A DNA stretch of 64,000 nucleotides from an uncultured Methylobacillus sp. Lineage in GTDB: Bacteria > Pseudomonadota > Gammaproteobacteria > Burkholderiales > Methylophilaceae. The number at the start of each line of letters is the position of its first letter. Within the stretch, counting starts at the first letter, position 1. Positions 1 through 8,922 of this stretch are shown here, piece by piece. The position numbers and the translations under genes were made by a program. The notes below the pieces were generated by a model that was not told the DNA's origin, did not search any database, and saw only the letters and a program-made list of their open reading frames with translations. The stretch covers positions 202,208 to 266,207 of the forward strand of contig CAMLDO010000001.1 in the NCBI GenBank assembly GCA_946478865.1. The letters run 5' to 3'.

Positions 1-317
1 CGCGAAACGATCATCACGGCGTCCAGCAGGCCGGGATGGTTGGGCGCGATGATGAGCGGCGGTTCGTCACGCAAGGCATCCAGTGCGGAAAGATCGAAAT
101 GGCAGCGCCCCGACAGGCGCAGGGTGCCCAAGTAAACGCGGAACCCGGCCATGATGACAAAGCGGCCGAGGCGCGTAGCGAATTTTTGCGGCAGCAGAGG
201 ATGCAGCACGCTCGAAATGAGCGTCCAGCCCAGGCACAGGATGCCGAGCCACGTCAGCCCGGCATACAGCAGCGCATAGTCGTAAACTGCGAGCAGTGGC
301 CGCGTGAAGAAGTTCAT
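1..317 (-). CDS. Lysophospholipid-type acyltransferase, N-terminal part (runs off the left edge)
   Basis: The minus-strand frame opens at the ATG at 317 and is still open at base 1, so only about the first 105 residues are visible. A hydrophobic segment (about residues 8-40, with LLYAGLTWLGILCLGW) precedes NHPGLLDAV, the HX4D acyl-transfer motif of PlsC/LpxL-type membrane acyltransferases. The start overlaps the stop of the upstream chorismatase gene by 4 bp, so the two are translationally coupled. Known: acyltransferases of this type occur beside chorismatases in xanthomonadin/aryl-polyene clusters. Inference: it may acylate or anchor an aryl lipid. The acceptor cannot be told from this fragment. 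Confidence 0.75.
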   Translation of the reverse strand, partial: MNFFTRPLLAVYDYALLYAGLTWLGILCLGWTLISSVLHPLLPQKFATRLGRFVIMAGFRVYLGTLRLSGRCHFDLSALDALRDEPPLIIAPNHPGLLDAVMIVS

Positions 318-1342
318 GGTGCGCCCGAACTGGCCGTGGAATACGCCGTGGTCTCGATTTCAAGCAGCAGGTCGGCGCGGCAGATATCCGCTTGCAGGAA
401 CACGGCGTCGGGTTCGCGTCCGGTATGGTGTATCCAGGCATCGCGGATGGCCGGTACATCTTCAGTGTGGCGCACATAGACGCGGTAGTGCTGCTGCGCC
501 GGATTGAAGCGTCGCCCGGATAGCTGCAGATTGGCTTCCTGGAACAGGGCTTCCAGATTTGCGAGCGTTTGCCGGGTTTGGGCGGCGGCATCGCCCGCAT
601 GTTCGGTCTTGTGTCCCACGATGCTTGCGGTACCGGAAACGAACAGGATTTCTCCGGCTTCTGCTCGTAGCAGGGTGGCGCGGGAAAAGGTGGGGCTGCG
701 TGGACCGTACTCCTCGGGATAAGCGTAGGCGCTGATTTGACGCGGGTTTTCGATGGCTTGTGCCGGTGCTTTCCCGGCGAGAAATGCGATTTGCAGCGGT
801 CCGGATTGGGTACCGAGCGCGCAGGCCGCGGGCAATTCGCCGGAAACGCTGCGCCCCCAGGCCACAAAGGCTTCCTGCCGGCCGAGGTTGAATTGGCGGT
901 AGCGCTCCAGCCCATCACTGCTGTCGTTGATGCGTGCGATGTAGTTCCAGCAGCGGTAGAGATGCGGGTAGCCTTGCCCGGCCAGCAGAGCGAAGAGGCG
1001 CCTGTAGCCTGCTTCCGTGGTTTGTTTCAACGGCTGGGCTGCACCTGCATCCTCGGCGATTTCCAGTACACCAAACACCATGTCTGGTGTGCGGCGGAAA
1101 TGCGTGCCTGATACCGTGCCGCTTTCGGTCGTGCTGCCCGCATACCAGATTTCGTCCGCGGCCGTGCCTGCAAGCAGTGGCAAGCGAACCTGCAGCAATG
1201 GCAGGCCGGCAGGAGGTTCGACTGCGGTCGCGGCGAAACGAAGGGCGCCCAGTGCTTGCCCAGAAGCAAACTCCGCAGTGGAGGGTAGAGTATCGAGGGA
1301 AATACGGGCGTTTCGCAAAACCGTATAATGGGAATCGCTCAT
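314..1342 (-). CDS. FkbO/Hyg5-family chorismatase (XanB2-like)
   Basis: 342 residues, a normal length for chorismatases, which hydrolyse or rearrange chorismate to dihydroxycyclohexadienoate or to 3-/4-hydroxybenzoate. The C-terminal half has the RidA/YjgF-like fold expected of the family: the [18 protein letters not shown] stretch, then [12 protein letters not shown] and [19 protein letters not shown] near the end. The middle [16 protein letters not shown] also fits the family. Known: XanB2-type enzymes supply 3-hydroxybenzoate for xanthomonadin and 4-hydroxybenzoate for ubiquinone. The next gene is an acyltransferase overlapping it by 4 bp, which favours pigment or aryl-lipid synthesis. The product (3-HBA or 4-HBA) cannot be read from the sequence. 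Confidence 0.8.
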   Translation of the reverse strand: MSDSHYTVLRNARISLDTLPSTAEFASGQALGALRFAATAVEPPAGLPLLQVRLPLLAGTAADEIWYAGSTTESGTVSGTHFRRTPDMVFGVLEIAEDAGAAQPLKQTTEAGYRRLFALLAGQGYPHLYRCWNYIARINDSSDGLERYRQFNLGRQEAFVAWGRSVSGELPAACALGTQSGPLQIAFLAGKAPAQAIENPRQISAYAYPEEYGPRSPTFSRATLLRAEAGEILFVSGTASIVGHKTEHAGDAAAQTRQTLANLEALFQEANLQLSGRRFNPAQQHYRVYVRHTEDVPAIRDAWIHHTGREPDAVFLQADICRADLLLEIETTAYSTASSGAP

Positions 1343-1478
1343 TTATTATGGCCGTGAGGCCGGTTTCGAAACGGATAGCCGATTATACCGTAAGCGCTCA
1401 ACGCGGCATGTAATCCGTTCGGACCGTGGCTGCCGCTTGCCATGTCACGAAGGTCACGCAGCCCGGTCTAAGTACCTG

Positions 1479-1484
1479 TATAAT
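1479..1484 (+). promoter_or_regulatory. Probable -10 box of rimO
   Basis: A perfect TATAAT lies 27 bp before the rimO ATG. No good TTGACA-like -35 is seen at 16-18 bp spacing, so the promoter may rely on an activator or on upstream contacts. Confidence 0.5.
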
Positions 1485-1511
1485 CCGCCCTTTTTTCTGC
1501 GGTCCGCTGTC

Positions 1512-2828
1512 ATGGCTAAACACATTCCCCAAGTCGGTTTCGTCTCTCTCGGTTGCCCCAAGGCATCGTCGGATTCGGAGCGCATCCTGACCCAATTGCG
1601 GGCGGAGGGCTATGAGATTACCGGCAGCTACCAGAATGCCGACCTCGTGGTGGTCAACACCTGCGGCTTCATCGATTCGGCGGTGGAAGAGTCGCTGGAC
1701 GCGATCGGCGAGGCGTTGACCGAAAACGGCAAGGTGATCGTGACCGGCTGCCTCGGCGCCAAAGGTGACGTGGTTCGCAATGCCCATCCCAGCGTACTCG
1801 CGGTGACCGGTCCGCACGCATTGGAAGAGGTGATGGAGGCGGTGCATGCGCACAGTCCCAAGCCGCATGACCCCTACACCGACTTGGTGCCGCCCCAGGG
1901 CATACGCCTGACGCCGCAGCACTATGCCTACCTCAAGATTTCCGAAGGCTGCAATCATCGCTGCACCTTCTGCATCATCCCCAGCATGCGTGGCGACCTC
2001 GTGAGCCGCCCGATCGGCGAGGTGATGCAGGAAGCAGAAAACCTCGTGAACGCCGGCGTGCGCGAACTGTTGGTGATTTCGCAGGATACGTCTGCCTACG
2101 GCGTGGACGTGAAGTACCGCACCGGCTTCTGGGGCGGTCGTCCGCTCAAGACGCGCATGACCGATCTCGCGAACGCGCTGGCCGATCTCGACGTGTGGGT
2201 GCGCCTGCATTACGTATATCCCTATCCGCACGTGGACGAGGTGATTCCGCTCATGGCGGACGGCAAGATCCTGCCTTACCTCGACGTGCCATTCCAGCAC
2301 GCGAGCCCGAGCGTTCTACGCGCGATGAAGCGCCCCGCGAGCAGCGAGAACAATCTCGCACGCATTCGTGCCTGGCGCGAGGTCTGCCCGGAACTCACCA
2401 TCCGCAGTACCTTCATCGTCGGCTTCCCTGGCGAGACCGAGGACGATTTCCAGCAACTGCTGGATTTCATGCAGGAGGCGCAACTTGACCGCGTGGGCTG
2501 TTTCGCCTATTCGCCGGTCGAAGGCGCGTCGGCGAATGCCTTGCCGGATGCGGTTCCCGAAGAAGTGAAGCAAGAGCGTCTGGCGCGCTTCATGGAGTTG
2601 CAGGCCGGCATCAGCGCGCAAAAGCTGCAGGACAAGATCGGTCAGACCATGCTGGTGCTGGTGGATGCGGTGGATGACGCGAATGCGGTGGGCCGCAGTG
2701 CCGCGGATGCGCCCGAGATCGATGGGGTGGTGTATCTGGAAGGGGGCGCCGGGCTATTGCCGGGCGATCTGGTCGAAGTGACCATTACCGACGCTGACGA
2801 TCACGACCTGTTCGCCGGTCCGGCCTAG
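1512..2828 (+). CDS. rimO: Ribosomal protein S12 methylthiotransferase RimO
   Basis: 438 residues, the usual RimO length. This radical SAM enzyme adds a methylthio group to an aspartate of ribosomal protein S12. Seen: N-terminal MTTase domain with cysteines in [21 protein letters not shown] and TGCLGAKGD (second 4Fe-4S cluster), the radical SAM motif CNHRCTFC (about residue 150), the [13 protein letters not shown] region ([16 protein letters not shown]), and a C-terminal TRAM domain ending in [14 protein letters not shown]. The ATG at 1512 is chosen because the family begins just before the [10 protein letters not shown] block; the frame remains open upstream. It is transcribed alone, with the next gene convergent. 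Confidence 0.97.
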   Translation: MAKHIPQVGFVSLGCPKASSDSERILTQLRAEGYEITGSYQNADLVVVNTCGFIDSAVEESLDAIGEALTENGKVIVTGCLGAKGDVVRNAHPSVLAVTGPHALEEVMEAVHAHSPKPHDPYTDLVPPQGIRLTPQHYAYLKISEGCNHRCTFCIIPSMRGDLVSRPIGEVMQEAENLVNAGVRELLVISQDTSAYGVDVKYRTGFWGGRPLKTRMTDLANALADLDVWVRLHYVYPYPHVDEVIPLMADGKILPYLDVPFQHASPSVLRAMKRPASSENNLARIRAWREVCPELTIRSTFIVGFPGETEDDFQQLLDFMQEAQLDRVGCFAYSPVEGASANALPDAVPEEVKQERLARFMELQAGISAQKLQDKIGQTMLVLVDAVDDANAVGRSAADAPEIDGVVYLEGGAGLLPGDLVEVTITDADDHDLFAGPA

Positions 2829-2840
2829 CGGCAAGTCGGG

Positions 2841-3155
2841 CTAGAAAAGTTCCGAAGCGAGACTCTGGGGTTTTTCGCAGTCGGCCCGGCCTTCGAGGAA
2901 ATCCAGAGTGTAGGGGCAGCGGTTGGCACGCACGCTCTTGCGTTTCTTGCCTTGGGCATGGGTATCGACGAACGGTGTCTCGCTGATCAGTTCGTATCCC
3001 GATTGCTGCAGCTTGTCGGCCGTGGTCTCGAACAGACTGAGCGGATTGTCGATGTTTTGCAGGGTCACACCCTTCTTGGTGACCTTGAGCACGTTGTACA
3101 TGCTGAGCTTGCCGGCGCGTCGCTTGCCGTAAATTTCTCCCGCCCTGACGATCAT
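2841..3155 (-). CDS. Small conserved-looking protein of unknown function
   Basis: 104 residues from the ATG at 3155 (a GTG directly before it at 3158 is an alternative). A good GGAGG lies 5-10 bp upstream. The protein is soluble and basic in the middle (QGKKRKSVRANRCP), with a strand-rich N-terminus (RAGEIYGKRRAGKLSMYNVLKVTKKGVTLQNI) that suggests a small beta-barrel, then HAQGKKRKSVRANRCPYTLDF. I do not recognise a family. It is convergent with rimO with 12 bp between the stops. It is probably real, given the ribosome-binding site and the absence of any better frame here. Confidence 0.6.
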   Translation of the reverse strand: MIVRAGEIYGKRRAGKLSMYNVLKVTKKGVTLQNIDNPLSLFETTADKLQQSGYELISETPFVDTHAQGKKRKSVRANRCPYTLDFLEGRADCEKPQSLASELF

Positions 3156-3342
3156 CACTGTATCCCTCCGCCTGTGATGGTGCGAAGTTTAACCAAAAAT
3201 GCGGCAAACCAATAAAAATTTTAGGCGATTGTACAAACCGCCTGCATTCATGCTTCACAGACCCGCAGGCCTGCTGGCATACTCTGATACTTGTGTTTCA
3301 ATTCGTGCATAATGCCGGCATTCGACCGGAGGAGCTCATCGG

Positions 3343-5226
3343 ATGCGCAAAATAAAAAATCTAAGAATCGTTGCCGTTTTTGCCCATGACGCCTTCGCTG
3401 CGGCATTTGCCTGGGCCGCGGCCTTCCTGCTGCGCTTCAATTTCTCCATTCCTGCCGATTACTTCGGCAATATGCTGCACACCCTGCTGTGGGTCGTGCC
3501 GCTGCAAGCCGTGATTTTCTGGAAATTCGGCCTTTATCGGGGCATGTGGCGCTTCGCCAGCCTCCCTGACCTCAAGCGCATCCTGATTGCCGTAGGCGTT
3601 GCTGCGCTGGCCATTCCGGTAGTGCTGCTCATGCTGCAGTCGGGACGCGTGCTTGTTCCCAGATCCGTGCTGGTGCTCGACCCACTTCTGTTGTTGATCG
3701 TCATGGGCGGCAGCCGCTTTGCCTATCGCTGGTGGAAGGAGCATCGCCTTTACGGTCTGCTGCAAACACAAGGTAAGCCTGTTCTGATCTTGGGCGCAGG
3801 GGATGCGGCTGCGATGCTGACCAAGGAGCTTGCCCGCAATCACGATTGGCAAGTGGTTGGTCTGCTGGACGACCAAGTGGCTTTCCGGGACCGCCAGATC
3901 CATGGAGTACGCGTACTCGGCACGCTGGATGAACTTCCCGAGTTTGCGAGCCAGACCGAAGCGCGGCACGCGATTATCGCGATGCCTTCGGCCACTCATT
4001 CGGAACGTCGTCGCGCCCTGGACATCTGCGCGGCTGCGAATGTGGAAATGCTCACGGTGCCTTCGTTCGACGACCTGGTCAGCGGGCGAGTCAGCATTTC
4101 CCAGGTGCGGCGCGTCGAGGTAGAGGATCTGCTCGGCCGCGATCCCGTGGAGCTGGATGATGCCGGCCTGCACGACCTTATCGGCGGGCAGGTCGTGATG
4201 GTGACGGGGGCAGGCGGATCAATCGGTTCCGAACTATGCCGTCAGATCGCCCGCTACCAGCCGGAAATGCTGGTACTGTTCGAACTCAACGAATATGCGC
4301 TGTACAAGCTGGAGCAGGAGTTCCGCGAAGCCCTGCCGCAGCTGCGCATCGTCTGCGTCATCGGAGATGTCAAGAACGCGGGCCGCGTTGCCGGTGTGCT
4401 GGGGCGCTATCGTCCTTCCGTCGTCTTCCATGCCGCCGCTTACAAGCACGTCCCGCTGATGGAGTGGGGCAACGTGTGCGAGGCGCTCGCCAACAATGTG
4501 GTAGGCACGCATACCCTCGCGACCGCGTGCAAGGCCGCCGGCGTCGAAAAGTTTGTGCTGATCTCGACCGACAAGGCTGTCAATCCCACCAATGTCATGG
4601 GCGCTAGCAAGCGCCTCGCCGAATTGGTCTGCCAAGGTTTGCAGGATCCTCTCGGCACGCGCTTCGTGATGGTGCGGTTCGGCAACGTGCTGGGGTCCTC
4701 CGGCAGCGTTATCCCGAAATTCCGCGAGCAGATCGCCAAGGGCGGCCCGGTCACGGTGACGCATCCCGAAGTCACGCGCTACTTCATGTCGATTCCCGAA
4801 GCTTCCCAGCTCGTGCTGCAAGCAGGCCTCATGGGGCAGGGCGGCGAGATTTTCGTGCTCGACATGGGCGAGCCGATCAAGATCGCTACGCTCGCCAAGG
4901 AAATGATCCGTCTGTCCGGTTTCGAGGAGGACGAGATCAAGGTGGTGTATACCGGCCTGCGGCCTGGTGAGAAGCTCTATGAAGAATTGCTGGCGGATGA
5001 CGAGCAAAGCCTGCCTACGCCGCATGCGAAATTGCGTATCGCCCGTGCGCGTTCGGCAGATAGCGAGTGGGTGTCCGGCTTGTTGCGCTGGGTGGAGTCC
5101 GCCTCCTCCATGGATGAGCACGCCGTCAAGCAGGACCTCAAACTGTGGGTGGAGGAGTATGCGGGTGATATCAACAGCCTGTCCAACCGCCCAGTGCTGC
5201 CTACTTCCTCTGTAACACTGCATTAA
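3343..5226 (+). CDS. Membrane-bound NDP-sugar 4,6-dehydratase/epimerase (CapD/PglF/WbpM type)
   Basis: 627 residues. Four N-terminal transmembrane segments (about 10-130) precede a CoA-binding-like Rossmann fold ([18 protein letters not shown], about 146-165), then an extended short-chain dehydrogenase domain starting at [18 protein letters not shown] (about 286). Later blocks [34 protein letters not shown] and [16 protein letters not shown] are the family signature; the TDKA-MGASK arrangement replaces the usual YxxxK tyrosine with methionine, as in WbpM/PglF. Known: these enzymes convert UDP-GlcNAc to the 4-keto-6-deoxy sugar for capsule, O-antigen or protein glycans. A GGAGGAG ribosome-binding site precedes the ATG. 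galU follows 10 bp later, so both serve nucleotide-sugar supply. Confidence 0.93.
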   Translation: MRKIKNLRIVAVFAHDAFAAAFAWAAAFLLRFNFSIPADYFGNMLHTLLWVVPLQAVIFWKFGLYRGMWRFASLPDLKRILIAVGVAALAIPVVLLMLQSGRVLVPRSVLVLDPLLLLIVMGGSRFAYRWWKEHRLYGLLQTQGKPVLILGAGDAAAMLTKELARNHDWQVVGLLDDQVAFRDRQIHGVRVLGTLDELPEFASQTEARHAIIAMPSATHSERRRALDICAAANVEMLTVPSFDDLVSGRVSISQVRRVEVEDLLGRDPVELDDAGLHDLIGGQVVMVTGAGGSIGSELCRQIARYQPEMLVLFELNEYALYKLEQEFREALPQLRIVCVIGDVKNAGRVAGVLGRYRPSVVFHAAAYKHVPLMEWGNVCEALANNVVGTHTLATACKAAGVEKFVLISTDKAVNPTNVMGASKRLAELVCQGLQDPLGTRFVMVRFGNVLGSSGSVIPKFREQIAKGGPVTVTHPEVTRYFMSIPEASQLVLQAGLMGQGGEIFVLDMGEPIKIATLAKEMIRLSGFEEDEIKVVYTGLRPGEKLYEELLADDEQSLPTPHAKLRIARARSADSEWVSGLLRWVESASSMDEHAVKQDLKLWVEEYAGDINSLSNRPVLPTSSVTLH

Positions 5227-5236
5227 AGGTTCAAGT

Positions 5237-6106
5237 ATGACCAGGCTCACCAAAGCCGTTTTTCCCGTTGCCGGACTCGGTACGCGGTTTCTTCCGGCCA
5301 CCAAGGCCAGCCCCAAGGAAATGCTTCCCATCGTCGACAAACCGCTGATCCAGTATGCGGTGGAAGAAGCGGTGGAGGCGGGCATTACCGAAATGATTTT
5401 CATCACTGGCCGCACCAAGCGGGCCATCGAGGATCACTTCGACAAGGCCTACGAGCTGGAAGTGGAGCTTGAAGCGCGTGGGCGCAAGCAGTTGCTGGAT
5501 GAACTGCGCAGCATGCTGCCGCGCAGCATCAACTGTATCTATATGCGCCAGTCGGAAGCGCTCGGGCTCGGCCACGCGGTGCTGTGCGCCCGTCCCATCG
5601 TTGGGGACGAGCCATTCGCGGTGATCCTTGCCGACGATTTCATCGACGGCAAGCCGGGTGCCATGCGGCAGATGCTGGAGCGTTACTGCGAGCATGGTCG
5701 TTCGATTCTGGGGGTCGAAAATGTCGACCCGTCCGAAACGGCGAGTTACGGTATCGTCGATGCTTCCGATATCGCTCCGGGCATCCTGCAGGTCAATGGT
5801 ATTGTCGAGAAGCCGCAACCGGAAGAGGCTCCATCCAGCTTGGCGGTCGTGGGGCGTTATCTCTTTACGCCGCGCATTTTCGATCATCTCGAAACCGTGC
5901 AGCCGGGCAAGGGCGGCGAGATTCAGCTGACCGACGGTATTGCTTCGCTGATGCGGGAAGAGCAGGTTCTGGCTTATCGTTTCGAAGGCAAGCGCTACGA
6001 CTGCGGCAGCAAACTGGGCTATATGAAGGCCAACGTCGAGCTGGCCATGCGCCATCCCGCCATCGGGGCCGAGTTCAGCGAGTATCTAAAGCAACTCAAG
6101 GCGTAA
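5237..6106 (+). CDS. galU: UTP--glucose-1-phosphate uridylyltransferase
   Basis: 289 residues, standard GalU length. It makes UDP-glucose from UTP and glucose-1-phosphate in the cytoplasm. Seen: the nucleotide-binding start [39 protein letters not shown], the ILADDFIDG metal/nucleotide site (D in the DDF triad), YGIVDASD, and [10 protein letters not shown] followed by the [14 protein letters not shown] terminus. It sits 10 bp after the sugar dehydratase gene and 1 bp before hpt, so it is inside an operon. Together with the nucleotide-sugar dehydrogenase at 43054 it indicates surface-polysaccharide synthesis. Confidence 0.97.
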   Translation: MTRLTKAVFPVAGLGTRFLPATKASPKEMLPIVDKPLIQYAVEEAVEAGITEMIFITGRTKRAIEDHFDKAYELEVELEARGRKQLLDELRSMLPRSINCIYMRQSEALGLGHAVLCARPIVGDEPFAVILADDFIDGKPGAMRQMLERYCEHGRSILGVENVDPSETASYGIVDASDIAPGILQVNGIVEKPQPEEAPSSLAVVGRYLFTPRIFDHLETVQPGKGGEIQLTDGIASLMREEQVLAYRFEGKRYDCGSKLGYMKANVELAMRHPAIGAEFSEYLKQLKA

Positions 6107-6107
6107 C

Positions 6108-6653
6108 ATGACGGTAACCGATCCTCAGCGATACCTCGACGAGTCCGAAGAGCTGTTTTCCGCGGCTCAAGTGGATGCCGCGATCGCGAAAGTGGCAGGG
6201 GACGTCACCCAGGCCATGGCCGATAGCCAGCCGCTGGTGCTGTGCGTCATGAGCGGTGCGACCGTGTTTGCGGGCAAACTCCTGCCGTTGCTGAGGTTCC
6301 CGCTGGAGTTCGACTATTTGCAAGCCAGCCGCTATCAGAATTCGACGTCAGGCGGTCAGGAAGTGGTGTGGAAGACGCTGCCTGGCGATAACGTGCGCGG
6401 TCGTACCGTGTTGCTGCTGGATGATATTCTCGACGAGGGGCATACGCTCGCGGCCGTGAGCAAGAAATGCCTGGAGGCGGGCGCGGCGCGCATCCTCATC
6501 GCCGTGCTCACCGAAAAGGACACCGGAAGGGCCAAGCCTATCCATGCGGATTTCGTTGGACTGACCGTTCCCGACCGCTACGTGTTCGGTTGCGGCATGG
6601 ACGTGTACGGATGGTGGCGCAATCTGCCGGCGATCCATGCCCTGAAAACCTGA
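6108..6653 (+). CDS. hpt: Hypoxanthine-guanine phosphoribosyltransferase
   Basis: 181 residues. A purine-salvage transferase that joins hypoxanthine or guanine to PRPP. The PRPP loop VLLLDDILDEGHTLAAVSK (about 103-121) is diagnostic, and VLCVMSGATVFAGKLL supplies the second phosphate loop. The C-terminal FVGLTVPDRYVFGCGMDVYGWWRNLP matches the proteobacterial HGPRT family that ends with an aromatic, substrate-facing stretch. The ATG follows the galU stop by 1 bp, and the next gene begins 19 bp later, so it lies in the same transcript. Confidence 0.93.
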   Translation: MTVTDPQRYLDESEELFSAAQVDAAIAKVAGDVTQAMADSQPLVLCVMSGATVFAGKLLPLLRFPLEFDYLQASRYQNSTSGGQEVVWKTLPGDNVRGRTVLLLDDILDEGHTLAAVSKKCLEAGAARILIAVLTEKDTGRAKPIHADFVGLTVPDRYVFGCGMDVYGWWRNLPAIHALKT

Positions 6654-6672
6654 TCAGGCTCCCATCTCACTT

Positions 6673-8283
6673 ATGGCTGCCGTTTCTCCGCTTTCATCCA
6701 AAAAGGTCTTGGTGATCGATGATCTGGCGGGAATGCGCAACCAGTTGCAGCAATCGCTGACGCATCTGGGCTTCGACAAACTGCATGTCGTGTCCAGCAT
6801 CCGTGACGCCATGACACGCATTGCCGTGGAGAAGTACGACGTCATCCTGTGCGACTATTTCCTCGGCGAAAGCACCAATGGTCAGCAATTTCTCGAATAC
6901 CTGCGCGCGCGTGACCTCATCGGCCGCAATGTCATTTTCGTGATAATCACGGCCGAAAGCAGCTATGAGCGCGTGGTTGTGGCATCCGAGTGCGCTCCCG
7001 ACGACTACCTGCTCAAGCCATTCACCGCCGAAATGCTCAACGCGCGTCTGGAGCGCCTGCTGGAGCGCCAGGATAGCTTTGCACAGATCGACAAGGCGCA
7101 GGATGCGCACGACTGGAAACGTGTAATCGCCGAGTGCGATCGCTTGCTGGAAAACAGGGACAAGCATTTCGTTGAGCTATGCAAGATCAAGGGCAATGCG
7201 TTGCTGCAATTGAACCGTTACGAGGAATCCGCTCGGCTGTACGCTGAATTGCTCGCTCTGCGCCCGTTGCCGTGGGCAACCCTTGGACTGGCCAAAGCGC
7301 AGGCCGGGCTGGGCAATGCGGAGGAGGCTCAATCCGTGCTGCGCAAGCTTCTGGCCGAGCATCCCCAGTTCATGGCGGCCTATGATTATCTAAGTCAGCT
7401 TCTCACGCATTCAGGCGAAAAAGGTGAGGCGCTGGAGGTGCTCAAGCAGGCGCGCAAGGTCAGTCCGGGCACACTGAGCCGTACGCGCGAAATTGGTACG
7501 CTCGCGGTCGATACCGGCGACTATGCATTGGCAGAGCAGGTGCTCGATAACGCCTTGAAGCAACATAAATTCTCCCCGGTACGCGAAGCGGGCGATTACG
7601 CGATCCTGTCGCGCGCGCTTACCGAGCAGGGCAAGGCGGACAAGGCATTGGAAGTGATCAAGGAAGCCAAGGGCAGTTTCCGGCAGGTAGCCGATGTCGC
7701 GCTGCTCGCCGCCAACGAATGTCTTGCTTATCGCAAGGCGGGCAACATGACGGCGGCGGACGCCGTTCTGCAAATCGCGCTCGCCCAGGAAGTGAGCTCA
7801 TTGCCTGTCGCGGCTGTGACCGCCATTGCGGATGCCTGCTTTGCTGCCGGGCGCGAGGGTCAGGCCAATGAACTGCTCAAGCAACTGCTGCAGAACAATC
7901 CGGATGATGTCGCAGTGCAAGGCAGGGTGCGCGAGGTGTTTGCGGCCGCAGGCAAGGATGCAGCGGAAGCGGGTGAGATGATCGAGTCCAGCGCGCGCGA
8001 AGTGATTCAGATCAATAACGAAGGCGTGCGCAAGGCCGAGGCGGGGCAACTGGTCGAGGCGATCGAGCTACTCAGCCGTGCCGCCGACCGCCTGCCCAAC
8101 AATCTCCAGATCGTCGGCAATGCCGCGCTGGCTTGGGCGCTCGACCTGGTGCGCAACGGCAGCACGCCGGAAAAGATGCAGGCTTGCCTCAAATACCGGC
8201 AGTGGGTGATCGACAAGGATCCGGCTTTCCCCAAGCTTGTCCAGATCGACGGCCTGCTCAAGCGAGCTGTGCAGAAAGTCTGA
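6673..8283 (+). CDS. Response regulator receiver-TPR fusion protein
   Basis: 536 residues. The N-terminal receiver domain (about 9-130) has KVLVIDDLAGMRNQLQQSL, the phospho-acceptor aspartate in VILCDYFLGEST, FVIITAESSYE and the switch lysine in DYLLKPFTAE. The rest is TPR-like helical repeats (for example NALLQLNRYEESARLYAELLALRP and ALTEQGKADKALEVIKEA). No DNA-binding or enzymatic output domain is seen, so output is presumably by protein contact through the TPRs. The small kinase gene begins 2 bp after its stop, making a likely cognate pair. It could instead be a stand-alone scaffold. Confidence 0.88.
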   Translation: MAAVSPLSSKKVLVIDDLAGMRNQLQQSLTHLGFDKLHVVSSIRDAMTRIAVEKYDVILCDYFLGESTNGQQFLEYLRARDLIGRNVIFVIITAESSYERVVVASECAPDDYLLKPFTAEMLNARLERLLERQDSFAQIDKAQDAHDWKRVIAECDRLLENRDKHFVELCKIKGNALLQLNRYEESARLYAELLALRPLPWATLGLAKAQAGLGNAEEAQSVLRKLLAEHPQFMAAYDYLSQLLTHSGEKGEALEVLKQARKVSPGTLSRTREIGTLAVDTGDYALAEQVLDNALKQHKFSPVREAGDYAILSRALTEQGKADKALEVIKEAKGSFRQVADVALLAANECLAYRKAGNMTAADAVLQIALAQEVSSLPVAAVTAIADACFAAGREGQANELLKQLLQNNPDDVAVQGRVREVFAAAGKDAAEAGEMIESSAREVIQINNEGVRKAEAGQLVEAIELLSRAADRLPNNLQIVGNAALAWALDLVRNGSTPEKMQACLKYRQWVIDKDPAFPKLVQIDGLLKRAVQKV

Positions 8284-8285
8284 GC

Positions 8286-8891
8286 ATGGACGAACTCGGC
8301 GCCGCAGTCATCCATGATGTCAAAAACCGGCTGGCCGAGTTGGCGTTGCTGCTGGGGCGCCGCGGCGATTGCGGCAAGGAAACCGGTATCGTTCTGGGCG
8401 CTGCTCGCCAGCTGACTGGCCTGCTGATCGCGCATCGGGATCAAGTCGGAAAGCTGGCTGCGAACATAGATTCGGCCAGCCCAGCCGAGTTGCTGCGCGA
8501 ACTGGCTGAAGAGTATCGCGCACTTTTTCCTTCCTTGAGTATCGAAGTCGGGACGGCTCCTCCGGCTTTCTGGTTCTACGACGAGGCCTTGGTTCGGCTT
8601 GCACTGGGGAATGCCGTGCATAACGCCTGTCGCTATGCGAATACGCGGGTCCGGCTCGATGCATTCGAGGATCAGGGACATCTGGTTTTCGAGGTGGATG
8701 ACGATGGTCGGGGATATCCTCCGGAAATGCTCGATCACCTCGACGGCGAGCTGCCCCATAGCCAGTCGGGTACGGGACTCGGACTGTATCTCGCGCAACG
8801 CATTGCCGCCCTGCACGTGCTGGAGGGGCAGGCAGGCGAAGTCGTGTTGGCAAACCGTGACGGTGCCTGTTTTCATCTGATTCTGCCCTAG
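8286..8891 (+). CDS. Small cytoplasmic histidine kinase
   Basis: 201 residues with no membrane segment or sensory domain. VIHDVKNRLAEL near residue 9 is an H-box-like phospho-acceptor site, followed by an ATPase domain: ALGNAVHNACRYA (N box), VDDDGRGYPPEM (G1 box) and GTGLGLYLAQRIAALH (G2 box). The ATG at 8286 sits 2 bp after the receiver-TPR gene and begins directly with the H-box region. The frame is open upstream inside the previous gene, but a start there would have no ribosome-binding site. Its likely partner is the preceding receiver-TPR protein. With no sensor domain, its input must come from protein contacts. Confidence 0.85.
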   Translation: MDELGAAVIHDVKNRLAELALLLGRRGDCGKETGIVLGAARQLTGLLIAHRDQVGKLAANIDSASPAELLRELAEEYRALFPSLSIEVGTAPPAFWFYDEALVRLALGNAVHNACRYANTRVRLDAFEDQGHLVFEVDDDGRGYPPEMLDHLDGELPHSQSGTGLGLYLAQRIAALHVLEGQAGEVVLANRDGACFHLILP

Positions 8892-8922
8892 GCCGTCTCC
8901 GTTTTGCGGTAAAATCCGGGGC

